This document shows positions 11,126 to 22,975 of a stretch of DNA of 64,000 nucleotides, one piece after another (positions within the stretch are counted from its first letter, which is position 1; every line of letters starts with the position of its first letter). The stretch spans positions 1,364,001 through 1,428,000 of the forward strand of contig CAMRHE010000133.1 in assembly GCA_947044405.1 (NCBI GenBank), in the 5' to 3' direction. The notes under the pieces were generated by a model, which was given only the letters and a program-made list of their open reading frames with translations, was not told the DNA's origin and searched no databases. Position numbers and translations under genes: made by a program. This stretch comes from Leptodactylus fallax. Its lineage: Eukaryota > Chordata > Amphibia > Anura > Leptodactylidae.

Positions 11126-11372
11126 GTTTACCCTCCCCCCAATATGCCCAAGTCTTTTTCGGTAGTAGTCTTGCCCAGCCTTTTATTATTTAGTACATAA
11201 TTGCAAAACATGTGTCCAAGGCCCATGTGCAGAAAATCTACATTTATCCACAGTAAAATTACCTTGCCGTTTCCCTGCCCGTGCTTCCAGCTTCCGTAAA
11301 TCCCTCTGTAATATTCTACTATCCTCCTCTGTGGTGACTACAGTACAGAGTTCTGCAAATATTGAGATTGAA
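11126..11372 (-). pseudogene. LINE reverse transcriptase fragment (CR1/L2-like)
   Basis: On the minus strand the stretch reads DLRKLEARAGKRQGNFTVDK, then after a frame change CNYVLNNKRLGKTTTEKDLG. This order matches the RT thumb region of CR1/L2-type non-LTR retrotransposons (dl..le.wa.kw...fn.dKc, then nY.lng..l....ekDLGi). About 80 residues remain of a protein that is normally near 900, with frameshifts and a stop. A dead fragment; the exact clade cannot be told by eye. Confidence 0.7.
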
Positions 11373-11601
11373 GTCCCCTAGTCTCTGTTGTCTCAGTCTG
11401 TCTACCAACCTTTTATGTGGCACAGTATGAAATGCAACGATGCCTTAGATCTTAGCAGTGCCCGGCCACAAAGGGGATGTCACTACTTTACTCTAACAGC
11501 TTATCACACATTGCTAAAAAAAAAAAAAACTCGCCATTTTCTCTCGTTTGCAGTTTTCCAGGCTAAATAATTGATGACCAATCCTTAGGAAAGGTCATTG
11601 A
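11373..11601. other. Unassigned sequence with a short family A tail
   Basis: Nothing coding. The last 40 bases (GATGACCAATCCTTAGG) resemble the right end of family A repeats. Confidence 0.4.
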
Positions 11602-12275
11602 TTAACCCTGTAAGGACACAGGGTAGTTTGTATGTTAATTCTCGGCGACTTTTTTCATATTTTCCCTCCCCATGACTTTGTTATTTTTCTGTCTACATAG
11701 CTATGTGAGGGCTTATTCTTTGCGTGACAAGTTGTACTTTTATTTGCCGCCATTTTTGGGTACATATAATGTTTTGATTAGCTTTTATTAACATTTTGGG
11801 GGTCCATGTGAAATAACACACAATTCTATCATCATTTTTTACATTTTGTTTTTACGCCGTTCACTCTGCATTAATAATGACATGGCAGCTTTGTCTGGTG
11901 GGTCATTACGATTACGGTGATACCAGATTTATATTGGTTTTATCATGTATTTTCCGCTTTTACAATTAAAATTTCTACTTTTCATTATTTGTTTATTTTT
12001 TTATACTTTTTTTTTTCTTTTTACTCTTTACCTTTCTCACAAAGGGACTTGAACCTGGGATATCATCGCACATAGGCTCCTTATGTGTTATAGGGCAATT
12101 GCTTGGCCTCCTGGCTGCCATGGTAACCCCTTGGACCCCTCATCTCCGGGAATCCGAGGGGTGACTATCTTGCCCCCGGATGCTGTGATCAATTGCGATC
12201 CGAGGGGTTAATTCGCCAGAGTCGGAAAATACTCTAGTCCCGAGGGTCGGAAGTAATGCTGAAAGCACAATAGAA
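11602..12275. repeat. TTAA-type interspersed element, right-truncated
   Basis: Starts TTAACCCTGTAAGGACACAG and tracks the copy at 55266 closely: ATAGCTATGTGAGGGCTTATT, TACATATAATGTTTTGATT, AATTCTATCATCATTTTTT and GCATTAATAATGACATGGCA occur in both in the same order. Here it ends without the terminal repeat found at 56797. Probably a non-autonomous DNA element with a TTAA target; superfamily uncertain. Confidence 0.7.
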
Positions 12276-12895
12276 TGTAATAAAGTAATAGACGATTAAT
12301 ATTGTGCAGTTATAGCTCCAAGCTAGGACAGGTCAGGAGAATTAGGGATATATTAGTTCAGGATTTTTCCACCTTTTAAAGCCAGGTACTCCCTAGTGAT
12401 AAATATTTCCAACCAAAGACCCCCCAAGGAAGCAATCGGTAATAAATGTCAACTATATAAGGTTATGTTCACACTGGTGTCAGAGGTCTGAGGTTTCTGT
12501 TGGCTGTTCCGTCAGCTTTGCCGGAAAGAATAGTGCAGGACACAGTGTTATTCCTACCCAAAACCAACGGGAGCCACAATATAACAAGTCTAGGGTCTAT
12601 TGGGGGTTTTGTTGGTGCTCGTCATGTGACTGATAGAGTACCGTGTCACAGTTTACGATATAAAGGGCAGAAGTAAGTAAGACATTCCTCTACCTACAGC
12701 ATTGGATTCGAAAGAGTACATATGACCCTGTTCAGCAGACCCCAAAATGAACAGACCCCAGCCCTGTATACAGACCACAAGCCAGCACCCCCTCTGTATA
12801 CCCACTCTAGACCCTACATTGCAGACCAAATGACACTAAGCTAATATTCTGCTGTAATATAGTGTATAGTATTCTTATGACAATTCAGAGCAGTA
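12276..12895. other. Mostly unassigned, with a Harbinger-like end fragment
   Basis: Near 12472 the sequence GGTTATGTTCACACTGG resembles the left end of the TTA-flanked MITEs, but no matching right end follows. Otherwise nothing recognised. Confidence 0.4.
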
Positions 12896-12898
12896 TTA

Positions 12899-13095
12899 GG
12901 GTAAGTTCACACAGCGGGTTTAGCAGCAGGACCTGCTATGCAGGCAGCAGAACCATTTCCGACTCCCATTCACTTCAATGGGAGGTTTGGGTGGAATCCG
13001 CCCAAGGATACTAATTCAGCTAGAAGAAAAAGAAGCGTCTGCCTCCCATTGATATAAATGAGAGGTTCACTTACCCTTGCCATGTGAACTTACCC
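12899..13095. mobile_element. TTA-flanked MITE, 197 bp (PIF/Harbinger-like)
   Basis: Ends GGGTAAGTTCACAC and GTGAACTTACCC are inverted repeats, with TTA at 12896-12898 and 13096-13098. The interior carries CTCCCATTCACTTCAATGGG and CTCCCATTGATATAAATG. Confidence 0.8.
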
Positions 13096-13217
13096 TTAAA
13101 GGTCCATCGGTGCATTGATACTGATAGTACAGAAATATTAGCTCAGTGTCATTTGGGCTGGGATTACCATGTTGTCCAAGTAGAGATGATCACATGGCAG
13201 TAACATCGTGTCACTAA

Positions 13218-13372
13218 GGCTGGGTTCACACCTGCATTGTTGTCTCCACATGGAATCAGTTTTGTGCGCAATTGAAAGATCATAAAAAACGTATTTGTGT
13301 GGGTTTTTTTTTTTTTTATAAATCTGTTGATTTTTATACGGATTTGCACCAGGCGCAGATGTGAATATAACG
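13218..13372. mobile_element. Decayed Harbinger-like MITE
   Basis: GGCTGGGTTCACACCTGC at the left and GCGCAGATGTGAATATAAC at the right are imperfect inverted repeats of the same GTTCACA type. A T-run lies at its centre. The target duplication is no longer clear. Confidence 0.45.
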
Positions 13373-13375
13373 TAA

Positions 13376-15400
13376 AGTTTCGCCTGATGATAGAGAGTAC
13401 TGGAACAGTTTATACAAAGGGACCAAACAGCAGCGCGTGTCGGGGTTACTGGCAGCGGGGCAATAACAGCAGAGGTGGCAGGAGAGACAATGCAGGAGGT
13501 ATAGAAGAGAGGGGCATTAAACACTGACGTGCTAAGCATTGGCTCGCACATCTAGCGCTCTATATTGCTGGACAGTAGGGCATTCTAATTTGTTTTATTA
13601 GCTCCTGGCGTACCCCCTGTAAAATCGAAGGGCAGACTGATGGGCATCCATATACATAGAGTCAGTGTAAAAATGGATATGTTTCTGTCCGTTTTTTGTG
13701 GGACATGAGTGTAATATTTTAAAAATATAAAAAAAAAAAAAAAGCGGACAAAAATTGATCTATTTGTACTTAACATTGGGGAAGATTTCTGTAGACTGGC
13801 GTTTTTAGCGCAAATCTTCATATCTCTTGTGCCTCTGTAGAATGAGACGCAGTCCGCTAGGCTGTGTGCCTGCAATGAAGTTGGGCTAAATGATGATAAA
13901 TCTGGCAGAGTCGGTGGCCCTTACCACACCACACCCGTCAGAAAAATGGCAAGGGTGGCATAAAAGAGTAAAAAGTGAAATTTTTATGCAAAAACTTGAC
14001 TTTCACAAAAATTTGCGACTTTTTATGCCCTGGCTTACAAGGCATGCACCCATTTTCAGCATCCGATCAAAACATGATGCGAATGACTTTATGTTCGATC
14101 ACCTCCCCTGGGCCTCCGATCATTATACTTGGGGGTTTGAAGCAATCCCACAGTATAATAATATCAGTTCTGATTTGGACGTTTTCAAAACTGCAGGTGG
14201 AAGCCCACAAATATTGTAATAACCGAACCAAAATAACCGGCATGAACAAAATCACATTGGTTATCCTGGTAGATGTTCGGTTATTTTTCGACTAATCGCC
14301 CAACCCTATTCTGAGCATTGCAGCGCCTGTCTCCCGTAGAAAAGACCACATCACTCAGCGAATCATCGAGTGCCCGAAGTCGGACTACCCCATACCTGAC
14401 TCTTCTGTCCAACTATATGTAATATTGTACATATTACATTACAAAATCCCCATTCTCCCTGGCCAGCATCAGGATATAAAGTGCAATGGTGCACGGATAC
14501 TAACTGGTTAGGTCGGAAAAAAAAGCGGTGGAGCTAAGGGGACATTAGTATTAATACTTACATTAACCTTGAAAAAAGAAAAAGTACCAGGGAAAAATAT
14601 TTGCCAGAACTGCCCTTAAAAAATTGGGACGATCCCGGTAAATACCTGTTGTCAGGTATGTATTTTATTTTGTAATTCTGTTTATACAGAGAGATTGGAG
14701 CTTTGTATTAAAACATCTGTAAGTTAGGTTAAAAAATGAATAAAAAAAAAAAAAATTATACAAGCTGGAAATCGACAATTGTAGGAACCGACTGTGAGCC
14801 TGAGCCGAATCTCTGCCCGCCACGTGGATTTTCAGATAAACTGGTGTAGGGGAACCTCTTAGATGTAGATTCCTCTTCCTGTGGAGTCTGCAAATACTGG
14901 AATATTTTTGTATCAAAATAGGATAGTACGGATCTTGTAGGAGGTAAGTGTAACACAGAGGAAGCCGCCGCCATACCGGGGGCCATTGCTTATTCAGGAT
15001 TAAATATATTTGATTTGTACTTTCCAAACACATGAAAGCGGAATACAAAGTAGCAGAGATAATAATCTATGGAAATATTACCTTATTACCATTACCTCAA
15101 TGAGCTGCTGATATACGGAGGGCGTAAAGTCTCCTGGTCTCACTGGAGGTAACGTTATTATGGAAAAATCAATACTATGGCATGTAAAGGGTGTATTTAG
15201 AGAAATAATAGTAATAAATGGGATAAATAATAATTCTGTGCTCCAGGAACAATCTTTTTTTAGCCTTCCACAATAAAAGCGTAATATATATGTCGATCTA
15301 TATATCTGTGATTATATATAAAAAATTTAAAAAGATTGATACTGGAATACTTACTAACTTACTAGAGGATATGACCAGATGATAACAAGGTCAAGCAGAA
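13376..15400. other. Unassigned region, 2 kb
   Basis: No exon with good splice sites was found. Bases 14080-14310 may be a diverged DNA-element remnant, because GACTAATCGCCCAACCCT near 14290 resembles a hAT-type terminus. The minus-strand frame at 14756-14986 (76 codons) is open but has no recognisable domain. Several A/T runs occur. Confidence 0.35.
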
Positions 15401-15401
15401 A

Positions 15402-15404
<3 letters not shown>

Positions 15405-15451
<47 letters not shown>

Positions 15452-15458
15452 ATTATTT
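15405..15458. repeat. (TA)n and (TTA)n microsatellite
   Basis: About 21 uninterrupted TA dinucleotides followed by a few TTA triplets. Confidence 0.97.
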
Positions 15459-15900
15459 TTTGTTTTCTAAATATATATTTTTCTTGACCTTATTATCCTT
15501 TGGTCACAAGGTGTGTAATACATTGCAGAATTGCTATATTACATTGTACGATGTCATTGACAGACAAGCTACATCATTCCTTGGGACTTATTAGGCTCAG
15601 ACATTGAATGCCTCGGGGCCTTGTTAGGCCCTCAGCTGCCATGGCAACTCATCTGTGACCTCCATACTGTATATGCATAGAGCAATCTCAGAAGAGGCTA
15701 AGATTCCTTTAAAACTCTTGTTTATTTGTCTTCTTGCCCTTTTAGTGTATTCTCTTGGTTACCTAGCAACCACTTTACATCCTGTCTTGGTGACCACTAT
15801 TTGATTATATGCATGACCTGACTTGGTCACAGAAAGTGGTATCTGGTGTACAGAAGGGTACATATTTTCCTGCTCTACATAGACTTGTTTTCTGTCCCTC
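15459..15900. other. Unassigned sequence
   Basis: Nothing recognised. Confidence 0.4.
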
Positions 15901-15904
15901 TTAA

Positions 15905-16310
15905 AGGGGGTTTCAGGGTTAAATGCAAAACTCACTGGGAGCCTGGGGTGGAGTAAAAAAAAAAAAAAAAAAAAAGAAGTAATACTCATCTACTGCCAGT
16001 CCTTGGTTCGGGCAGCACATCCCATTTTTTCTCTGGTACATGATCTGTGTAGAGGCTCAGGTGGCCGCCACAGCCAACCACTGGCCTTAGCTGTGGCATG
16101 TTTGTTTACTGGTGACATCACTGCTGATACATCACCGGTACCCAACATGTGACCTATGAGGCCAATGATTGCCCTTGATACTTCCGGCCCAGGCATTCCA
16201 TTCACCAGATGGAAGGAGGACATTCCACCCAAAACAAGGAGCGGTGTGTAGGTGAATGTCACGTCATCTTTTATTTTATACCACCACCAAACCCCAGTGA
16301 GTTTTGTGAT
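15905..16310. repeat. Palindromic interspersed repeat next to TTAA
   Basis: TTAA (15901-15904) precedes GGGGGTTTCAGGGTT. The arm AAAACTCACTGGGAGCC (15928) pairs with CCCCAGTGAGTTTT (16292). The A-run 15956-15975 is internal. Likely a MITE whose right flank has decayed. Confidence 0.55.
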
Positions 16311-17813
16311 TACATACCAGATTGTGGATTATCTAACCCACAGTCCATTTAGAGCTGGTTAGACTGAGCTGTGGAGTCTAAGGGATTTTCTGGTTCCCTG
16401 CAATTTGGTGAGAACGTTGCTGCAGAAAGATCCCATGGTCTTGGTCCCCAGAATAGTCATAGATTAGCAGCAGTAGCGCTAATGCAGGAGTAGCATCATC
16501 AAGAACTGTGGCAATGGTCATCACAAGAGATGTCACGATGTGACAGGCCAGAGAACGAGACACAGACATAGTCAGAAACTAAGCTAAGGGTCATAGCCAA
16601 GAGTACCAGACAAAATATGCAAGGGGCAAGGCAGAGGGAATATCCAGGAACAAGGCAGAGGTCAGGATCAGTGTCAAACAGCAGTCAAAACAGGTAAAGA
16701 AACACAGAAAATGAGGGACAGGACAGGACCGAACTGCAAACACCAGACAAGGCACAATTTTCCTTTTAAATAGACAGCCGGCCTGACGCCATCTCCCGGA
16801 GTTGGTTGCTTCAGCAGCCTGACACCGCAGTGAATCCATTGCAGGGCTACAGTTCAATCCAGCTGGACTAAGAAGTCCTGGAGAGTTGGGGAAGGCAAAG
16901 TAAATGGTTATTTAGCAACCAGAAGAAACCATCGACAGGAGCCATGGCCACCCATCAGAATTTGTCGCAGGAACCAGGCATGGTGAGTAACTACTCAGTC
17001 AACAGTCAAGAAATTCTGGTACTAAGCGCCAGACTTGGTTGGAGTACTGTATTGGGGGGGTTTGTGAAAGGTAATTTGGGGAAAACATGGCACAGAGAGA
17101 TCAATACAATGGCATTATCCATAGTTGGACACCATCCATAGACATAGAACGTCTAGCCATGAGAGGAGTGCTAGGACTTGGCCTACTTGCTTCTTATATA
17201 TGTCATGTTTACAGTGGTTGAGGAGGAAGAAGAGAGGAACCCACAAAATATGTTCCCACCTTCAGATTACCTTTATTCACGATCCCACCTCAAAAGACAT
17301 TGGACCAGGCAGAGCATTTCAGAATCTCATATACTGTGCAGGAATCCTTGCATGCTGGCAAACTACTTTTAGGGTCTGGTGAATATAGCTAGTGGTACAA
17401 ATGATAAAGAACAATAATCATTATAGTCTTTTCTAATAAATAATTGCTAATATATTGTAATCCCATGGTATATATGTATACTGCTAATTCCTTTATTGCT
17501 GACATTTTCAAATGTGGCCTTGTCATATGAACAAGAATGTTCACCTATGATCTATTTACTTGGATCCTAGCCAAGTCAAAATAGTTTGATAAGCGCTGCC
17601 TGGAAGGGAGACAGGCCCGATATTTAGGCCACATAATGTTCTTTAGAGTTAACTATAAGTCACTTGTATAATTGTCCTAATACTCATGAAAGTGAGGTTG
17701 GTTGTAAGAGGAATCTCCAATGGCTGGTTGCGAAATTTGGCTTAAGCTCCCCTGTTGTGGGACATTTGCTAGACTTCTTTGCCCTATCAGAGGTCTCTGT
17801 AACTACAGTGCCT
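16311..17813. other. Unassigned; possible LTR-retroelement remnant at 16540-16870
   Basis: Bases 16540-16870 are made of GTCAG/CAGG-rich phrases (GGTCAGGATCAGTGTCA, AACAAGGCAGAGGTCAGG) that recall LTR-retrotransposon untranslated DNA, as does 26290-26900. No LTR ends, primer-binding site or gag/pol reading was found. A purine-rich 85-codon frame near 17125 lacks splice support. Confidence 0.3.
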
Positions 17814-17815
17814 TG

Positions 17816-19235
17816 AGAAAGTATTCGGCCCCCTTGAACTTTTCAACCTTTTGCCACATTTCAGGCTTCAAACATAAGGATATAAAATTTTAATTTTTTG
17901 GTGAAAAATCAACAACAAGTGGGACACAATTGTGAAGTGGAACGAAAATTTATTGGTTATTTTAAACTTTTGTAAAAAATAAAAAACTGAAAAGTGGGGC
18001 GTGCAATATTATTCGGCTCTTTTACTTTCAGTGCAGCAAACTCACTCCAGAAGTTCAGTGAGGATCTCTGAATGATCCAATGTTGTCCTAAATGACTGAT
18101 GATGATAAATATAATCCACCTGTGTGTAATCAAGTCTCCGTATAAATGCACCTGCTCTGTGATAGTCTCAGGGTTCTGTTTAAAGCGCAGAGAGCATCAT
18201 GAAGACCAAGGAACACACCAGGCAGGTCCGTGATACTGTTGTGGAGAAGTTTAAAGCTGGATTTGGATACAAAAAGATTTCCCAAACTTTAAACACCCCA
18301 AGGAGCACCGTGCAAGCGATCATATTGAAATGGAAGGATTATCAGACCACTGCAAATCTACCAAGACCCGGCCGTCCCTCTAAACTTTCATCTCAAACAA
18401 GGAGAAGACTGATCAGAGATGCAGCCAAGAGGCCCATGATCACTCTGGATGAACTGCAGAGATCTACAGCTGAGGTGGGAGAGTCTGTCCATAGGACAAC
18501 AATCAGTCGTACACTGCACAAATCTGGCCTTTATGGAAGAGTGGCAAGAAGAAAGCCATTTCTCAAAGATATCCATAAAAAGTCTCGTTTAAAGTTTGCC
18601 ACAAGCCACCTGAGAGACACACCAAACATGTGGAAGAAGGTGCTCTGGTCAGATGAAACCAAAATCAAAATTTTTGGCCACAATGCAAAACGATATGTTT
18701 GGCGTAAAAGCAACACAGCTCATCACCCTGAACACACCATCCCCACTGTCACACATGGTGGTGGCAGCATCATGCAAGCAAAATCTACAATGGAATGGTT
18801 CACAAATAAACGTATCCAGGTGTTAGAATGGCCAAGTCAAAGTCCAGACCTGAATCCAATCGAGAATCTGTGGAAAGAGCTGAAAACTGCTGTTCACAAA
18901 CGCTCTCCATCCAACCTCACTGAGCTCCAGCTGTTTTCCAAGGAAGAATGGGCAAGAATTTCAGTCTCTCCATGTGCAAAACTGATAGAGACATACCCCA
19001 AGCGACTACAAAGTATTAACTTAAGGGGGCCGAATAATTTGGCACGCCCCACTTTTCAGTTTTTTATTTTTTACAAAAGTTTAAAATATCCAATAAATTT
19101 CGTTCCACTTCACGATTGTGTCCCACTTGTTGATTCTTCACCAAAAAATTTAAATTTTATATCCTTATGTTTGAAGCCTGAAATGTGGCAAAAGGTTGAA
19201 AAGTTCAAGGGGCCGAATACTTTCAAAAGGCACTG
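17816..19235 (+). mobile_element. Tc1-B: Tc1 element with internal deletion, 1.42 kb
   Basis: TA at 17814-17815 and 19236-19237 flanks CAGTGCCTTGAGAAAGTATT and TTTCAAAAGGCACTG. The inverted repeats are about 200 bp and hold the GGGCCGAATA(A)T and GCACGCCCCACTTTTCAG motifs. It carries a transposase gene lacking its middle. The element is shorter than a usual 1.6-kb Tc1. Confidence 0.95.
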
Positions 19236-19287
19236 TATGTCACTACTTTCTCTCTATACTTTTTGTTGTAACCTCACTTCTAAATAA
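18199..19287 (+). pseudogene. Tc1 transposase with central deletion (Tc1-B)
   Basis: It opens MKTKEHTRQVRDTVVEKF and stays in frame. Two N-terminal helix-turn-helix units with a GRPSK hinge bind the terminal repeats. The first catalytic Asp is at residue 152 (WSDETK). After HGGGSIM (about 18776) the protein jumps directly to AKSTMEWF, so the block with the second catalytic Asp (DNDPKH in relatives) is gone: roughly 60 residues, an in-frame loss. The Glu remains in [11 protein letters not shown]. The frame then runs past the usual end into the right inverted repeat and stops at 19287. It might still make a DNA-binding protein without catalysis, but this is inference. No host promoter is visible. 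Confidence 0.9.
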
Positions 19288-20422
19288 ACTTTCATCTGCT
19301 TTATCCACCTGAGACATGGTTTATCTCTTGGTTTTGTGTAAAAGTTTCTATAACACAAATGACCATGAAAAATAGTATAGCATGTGAAGTGAGGTCACAA
19401 AACGCATCCTGTGGCCCATAGGAACATAAATATAGTTCATAAATGGAGCCTATGTCCATATATCATGCAGAAGAGAAGTCATCCGGGGTGATTACATATA
19501 GAACTTGAACAGAGCCATATATTATGTAATAGCAGACGTACAAGTACAACAATCAATATACAGAGAGATGGATGGATGCCTAATATAGAGTAATGTACAC
19601 TATGGCTCAGCTTCGTAGATGAAAGTAAGGCCATTACCTATCTGTCACTCCATGTGACACATATAGTATATGGAGTGGCTGGCGTCATTATGCTTTGTAT
19701 TGCATTTTGTCTACAGGTGGATTGATTTACTTGTGATCTATGACTTCCCGCATATTTGGGTATATGTCATTGTAACCTTCCTATAATTCTTGAAGCATCA
19801 CAATGTGTGTTCCGTGGTTTTCTCTTGGATAATGGTTAAATGGAGAATGGGATGCAGGACACAGGACCTACAGGACACTCAATACATGCTGCAATAAAAT
19901 AACATAATTGCAAGGGAGGAGAAGTAGATTACACTTCTCATTATACAAAGGGGTGGAGCATGACCATTATACCAGGACATTTGTGGGAATAATTGTGCAA
20001 TGCTCATGATACATCTCTCTATAAACCCCTATTATTGGCATGGTCTACCAACGGAAACCAAAAATTGGGCATCAGGTAGGATTCCCTGGTATTGTCTCAT
20101 ATTTTCTTTGTCTTACCAGGAATATTCTTGAATCTTTTCGACCAACAACCCAATCTATAGTCATTTATATTCCGTTAGTAGAGTATGCCGAGAATACCAT
20201 TATACTGACTGTAGAGGGTATCCGTGAGCCGGCGCAGACGGTCTGTGCGTCATTACCTTATTCATCAGTATAGTGCCAATTGATTCTTAATTCTTTAATT
20301 AAATTTGTTTCGTTCCTTTCTCTCTCCTTAGTAAAGAGTAGATACACTGTGAATAAGAAGTACTGTATTAGCTCCGATGCTGTGTTTTAAAGTGACACCT
20401 CCCTATTATATCCCCTATCCAG
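19238..20422. other. Unassigned, probable intron upstream of the exon at 20423
   Basis: No transposon ends or exons recognised. A C/T-rich tract just before 20421 is the acceptor of the next exon. Confidence 0.45.
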
Positions 20423-20513
20423 ATCTTCCAGTGTATCCTCCAGCTACAACAAGCAAAGTTCTCAAAGCGTGGCGTCTCGAGGGGCTTTCTTTGTTGACGA
20501 TGACGATGACGAG
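20423..20513 (+). CDS. Penultimate coding exon of an unidentified host gene
   Basis: A pyrimidine-rich tract ending CCCTATCCAG precedes the exon, and GAG|GTGAGA follows it, so both splice sites are good. The first base completes a split codon; the other 90 nt translate without a stop to SSSVSSSYNKQSSQSVASRG followed by AFFVDDDDDE. The composition (Ser/Gln-rich, then an acidic run) is that of a disordered tail. The phase (codon complete at the exon end) fits the exon at 35043, which starts GATGAG with acidic DE. Neither the family nor the upstream exons were recognised. A nearby alternative acceptor (CTTCCAG at 20429) would shorten it slightly. Not a transposon reading. Confidence 0.62.
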
Positions 20514-21100
20514 GTGAGATATTCCATTATCACAATTTAGAATATGATGTAGTGAGTGATCATACGGACTTGGCTGTCTGGTTGACAGTGTAAGAGTCAA
20601 ACATGACAAAGTTTATTTACCAGGGAGATGCAGTATTTATTCCACAATTACTACCAATTACTGTCATTGTGAGAAGAGCAATGTCCTCCACACTATCCCC
20701 ATCACTACCTCTATCACTACCGTGTATGGAGCTGTCACCACCAGGCCAGGAAATACAAAGGTATGGGTGAAATATTCCAAAAAGTCTGAACAGATCGTTT
20801 TTGGTACCAGGTCAATAACACACAATCTGCTCATTCCATTGTTGCAGTACATTTGACCAAGTTGGGAATATGGAAGGTTTGTCCAGAGTCTGAGAGCTTG
20901 CAAAAGGTCCAATGTAGCGTATTCAGAGGCTCTGAAATTCTTAGAACTTCTGTAAAAGAGATTGGAGAGAAATGCATACATGTCCACCAGCGGCCACCAG
21001 ACAGCCATTGGAGAAACCATCTCAAGATTGTCCGTTGGACATTCTGTCGGATCTTGAATGTCCTAGATAGGAATACCTCTTTAGTACTCAATGACTAAGG

Positions 21101-21290
21101 TTCACACTTGCGTTCTTCTATTCTGTCAGAAGAACAGACTGAACATTAAAACGGATCCAGCTAATGATGGAGAATAACCGATGCCCAGGTAACCCATTGA
21201 CTATAATGACACCTGACGGGTATCCATTGTTTTGCGCTGTCACGTCACCAGACGAAAAAAGTCATGCTTAGGACTTGTTCATCCGTGCTT
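21101..21290. repeat. Possible one-ended Harbinger-like MITE remnant
   Basis: CTAAGGTTCACACTTGCGTTC resembles the left end of the TTA-flanked MITEs, and ATTGACTATAATGACACC recalls the inner arm of 4744-5114. No right end found. Confidence 0.35.
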
Positions 21291-21889
21291 TTAAATGGAC
21301 TCTGCACCAGATGGAGCCTGCTATGCAGAAGGGAAAGTAGCCTCAATCGATAGCAAGTTTTTAGATTTCTATTTTAGATTACTCATTGAAACCTTTTGCT
21401 GGCACATTGTGATAGCGCTAACACTTTACACTCAATGGCGTCATCATGCAATTTTGTATTAAAGTGTAAGATTTTCTACACAATGCGTAAGAAGTATGTT
21501 CATATCTAAAAGTCAAGCAGAGCCTAAAACATACACAATGCCTCCTAAAAATAACCTCGGCGTAAACTCCTTTGATCACGTTTTCTTCATAAAGCTGCAC
21601 AAAACCAATTTCACGCAAAACCTGAGATTCATATGTGACCATGGATGACCTGTATATATAATTTCACTCTATGCCAATATCAGTGAGGTCCAGGAAGTTG
21701 ATATATGGGATGTTGTTTACAGGATCCTCACATTGTAGAGCTGTTCTAACTGATCCTGTGCCTACCCATGACCTGGTTGGTGTACTATGGTCAATGTCGG
21801 AAAGCTTCAGATGGTCATAAAATTAACCTACTTCCGTGTAAGATGACATGTTGTCCATAGTGACACCCTATTGATGAGAAATTGTTGAC

Positions 21890-22975
21890 TACTAGACATG
21901 CCTAGACAACGTACTCAAAGACATTTTGCCCAGTTGACAAACTTTTAGAGGGGCACCTCATTGGACTGAGAGAAGCAGGATGGTCATTTCAACAAATTGC
22001 TTGCCACCTAGGCCATTGTGACCTAACAGTTAGGAGGTGCTGGGAGCAGGAGTTACATGAGGGGCACACACATGGTGAACAGGCTCTAAGTGGGCCAGAC
22101 AGACCACCAGTAGAGGGCATCTTTTGATCTACGACAATCATCCATCCAGACACAGATGGCCCCTTCATTACACACCACTGTCACTGCCCAGACCATTTCC
22201 AGGCACTTTGCAGAAGGAAATTTGATATTGCAGTGCGCATTGCATGTCCATTGGCAACCACCACCAGTACTACCATGAATGAGAAACCTGGCCTGGCTAT
22301 ATACTTGCTATAAACCATATAGTCTTTAGCAACAAATCCAAGTTCTCTTTGGGAGGTCGGGTTCGGGTATGGAGACTGCTTCAATCCTGCCTTTGCTGTG
22401 GGGGAACACACTGCCCCCTGCTGGTGTGATTATCCGGGTAGCCATTACATATGACAGTTAGGCAACCCTAGTAGTGATGCGAGCTATTAACAGCTCAGTG
22501 ATATATACAGGACATCCTGCGGCCACATGTGTTGTCTCTCATAGCAGGGCAGACAATCGGCATTTTTAAGCAGGATAATGCTAGCCCACACACAGCAAGA
22601 GTTTATCAGGAATGGTTCCCCCAGATTGGTACACTTTCTTGACCTGCCTGGTTGCCAGATTTATCAGCAGTCGAGCATTTATGGGACCAACTGGGACGCC
22701 AGCTTCACCAACCTACAAGTGTGCAGGATCTACAGGCCCAGCTGTAACACTTGTAGGTAAATGTGCTGCAGGATACCATATGGAACCTGTATACCTTCTT
22801 TCCCCATCGTATCTTATCTTCTATCCAGGCTAGAAGTGCCAAACAGGGTCCATTGTACAGTTTTCCCCAATAATCTACCTTCTCTTTGGCTGTAATATTG
22901 TGATCGCTTCAATATATCATCATTATATTCACACATAGAAAGCTTACGTCCAGTACAACAACTTCATCTTGATGT
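21890..22975 (+). pseudogene. Tc1-C: decayed Tc1-like transposase gene
   Basis: No long ORF survives, but frames can be followed by eye. From 21899, MPRQRTQRHFAQLTNF is followed after a small frameshift by GHLIGLREAGWSFQQIACHL and VRRCWEQELHEGHTHG, a Tc1-type helix-turn-helix start. Near 22563 IFKQDNASPHTARVYQEWF carries the second catalytic Asp. LPDLSAVEHLWDQLGRQL near 22650 carries the Glu. The tail (22870-22930) looks like the 3' flank of that element type. No inverted repeats were found, so this is an old, end-worn copy. It is a different lineage from the other Tc1 elements here. Confidence 0.75.

Noticed and set aside
13138..13551. 137-codon minus-strand ORF
   Set aside because: It spans a decayed MITE with an A/T run and unrelated flank; no coding character.
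14756..14986. Minus-strand 76-codon ORF (MAPGMAAASS...) as an exon
   Set aside because: It reads smoothly but has no recognisable domain and no convincing splice pair; kept as unassigned.
17125..17382. Possible exon after TTTACAG at 17216
   Set aside because: The two overlapping frames give unrelated sequences, no donor site follows in phase, and the acidic run is a GA-rich tract.
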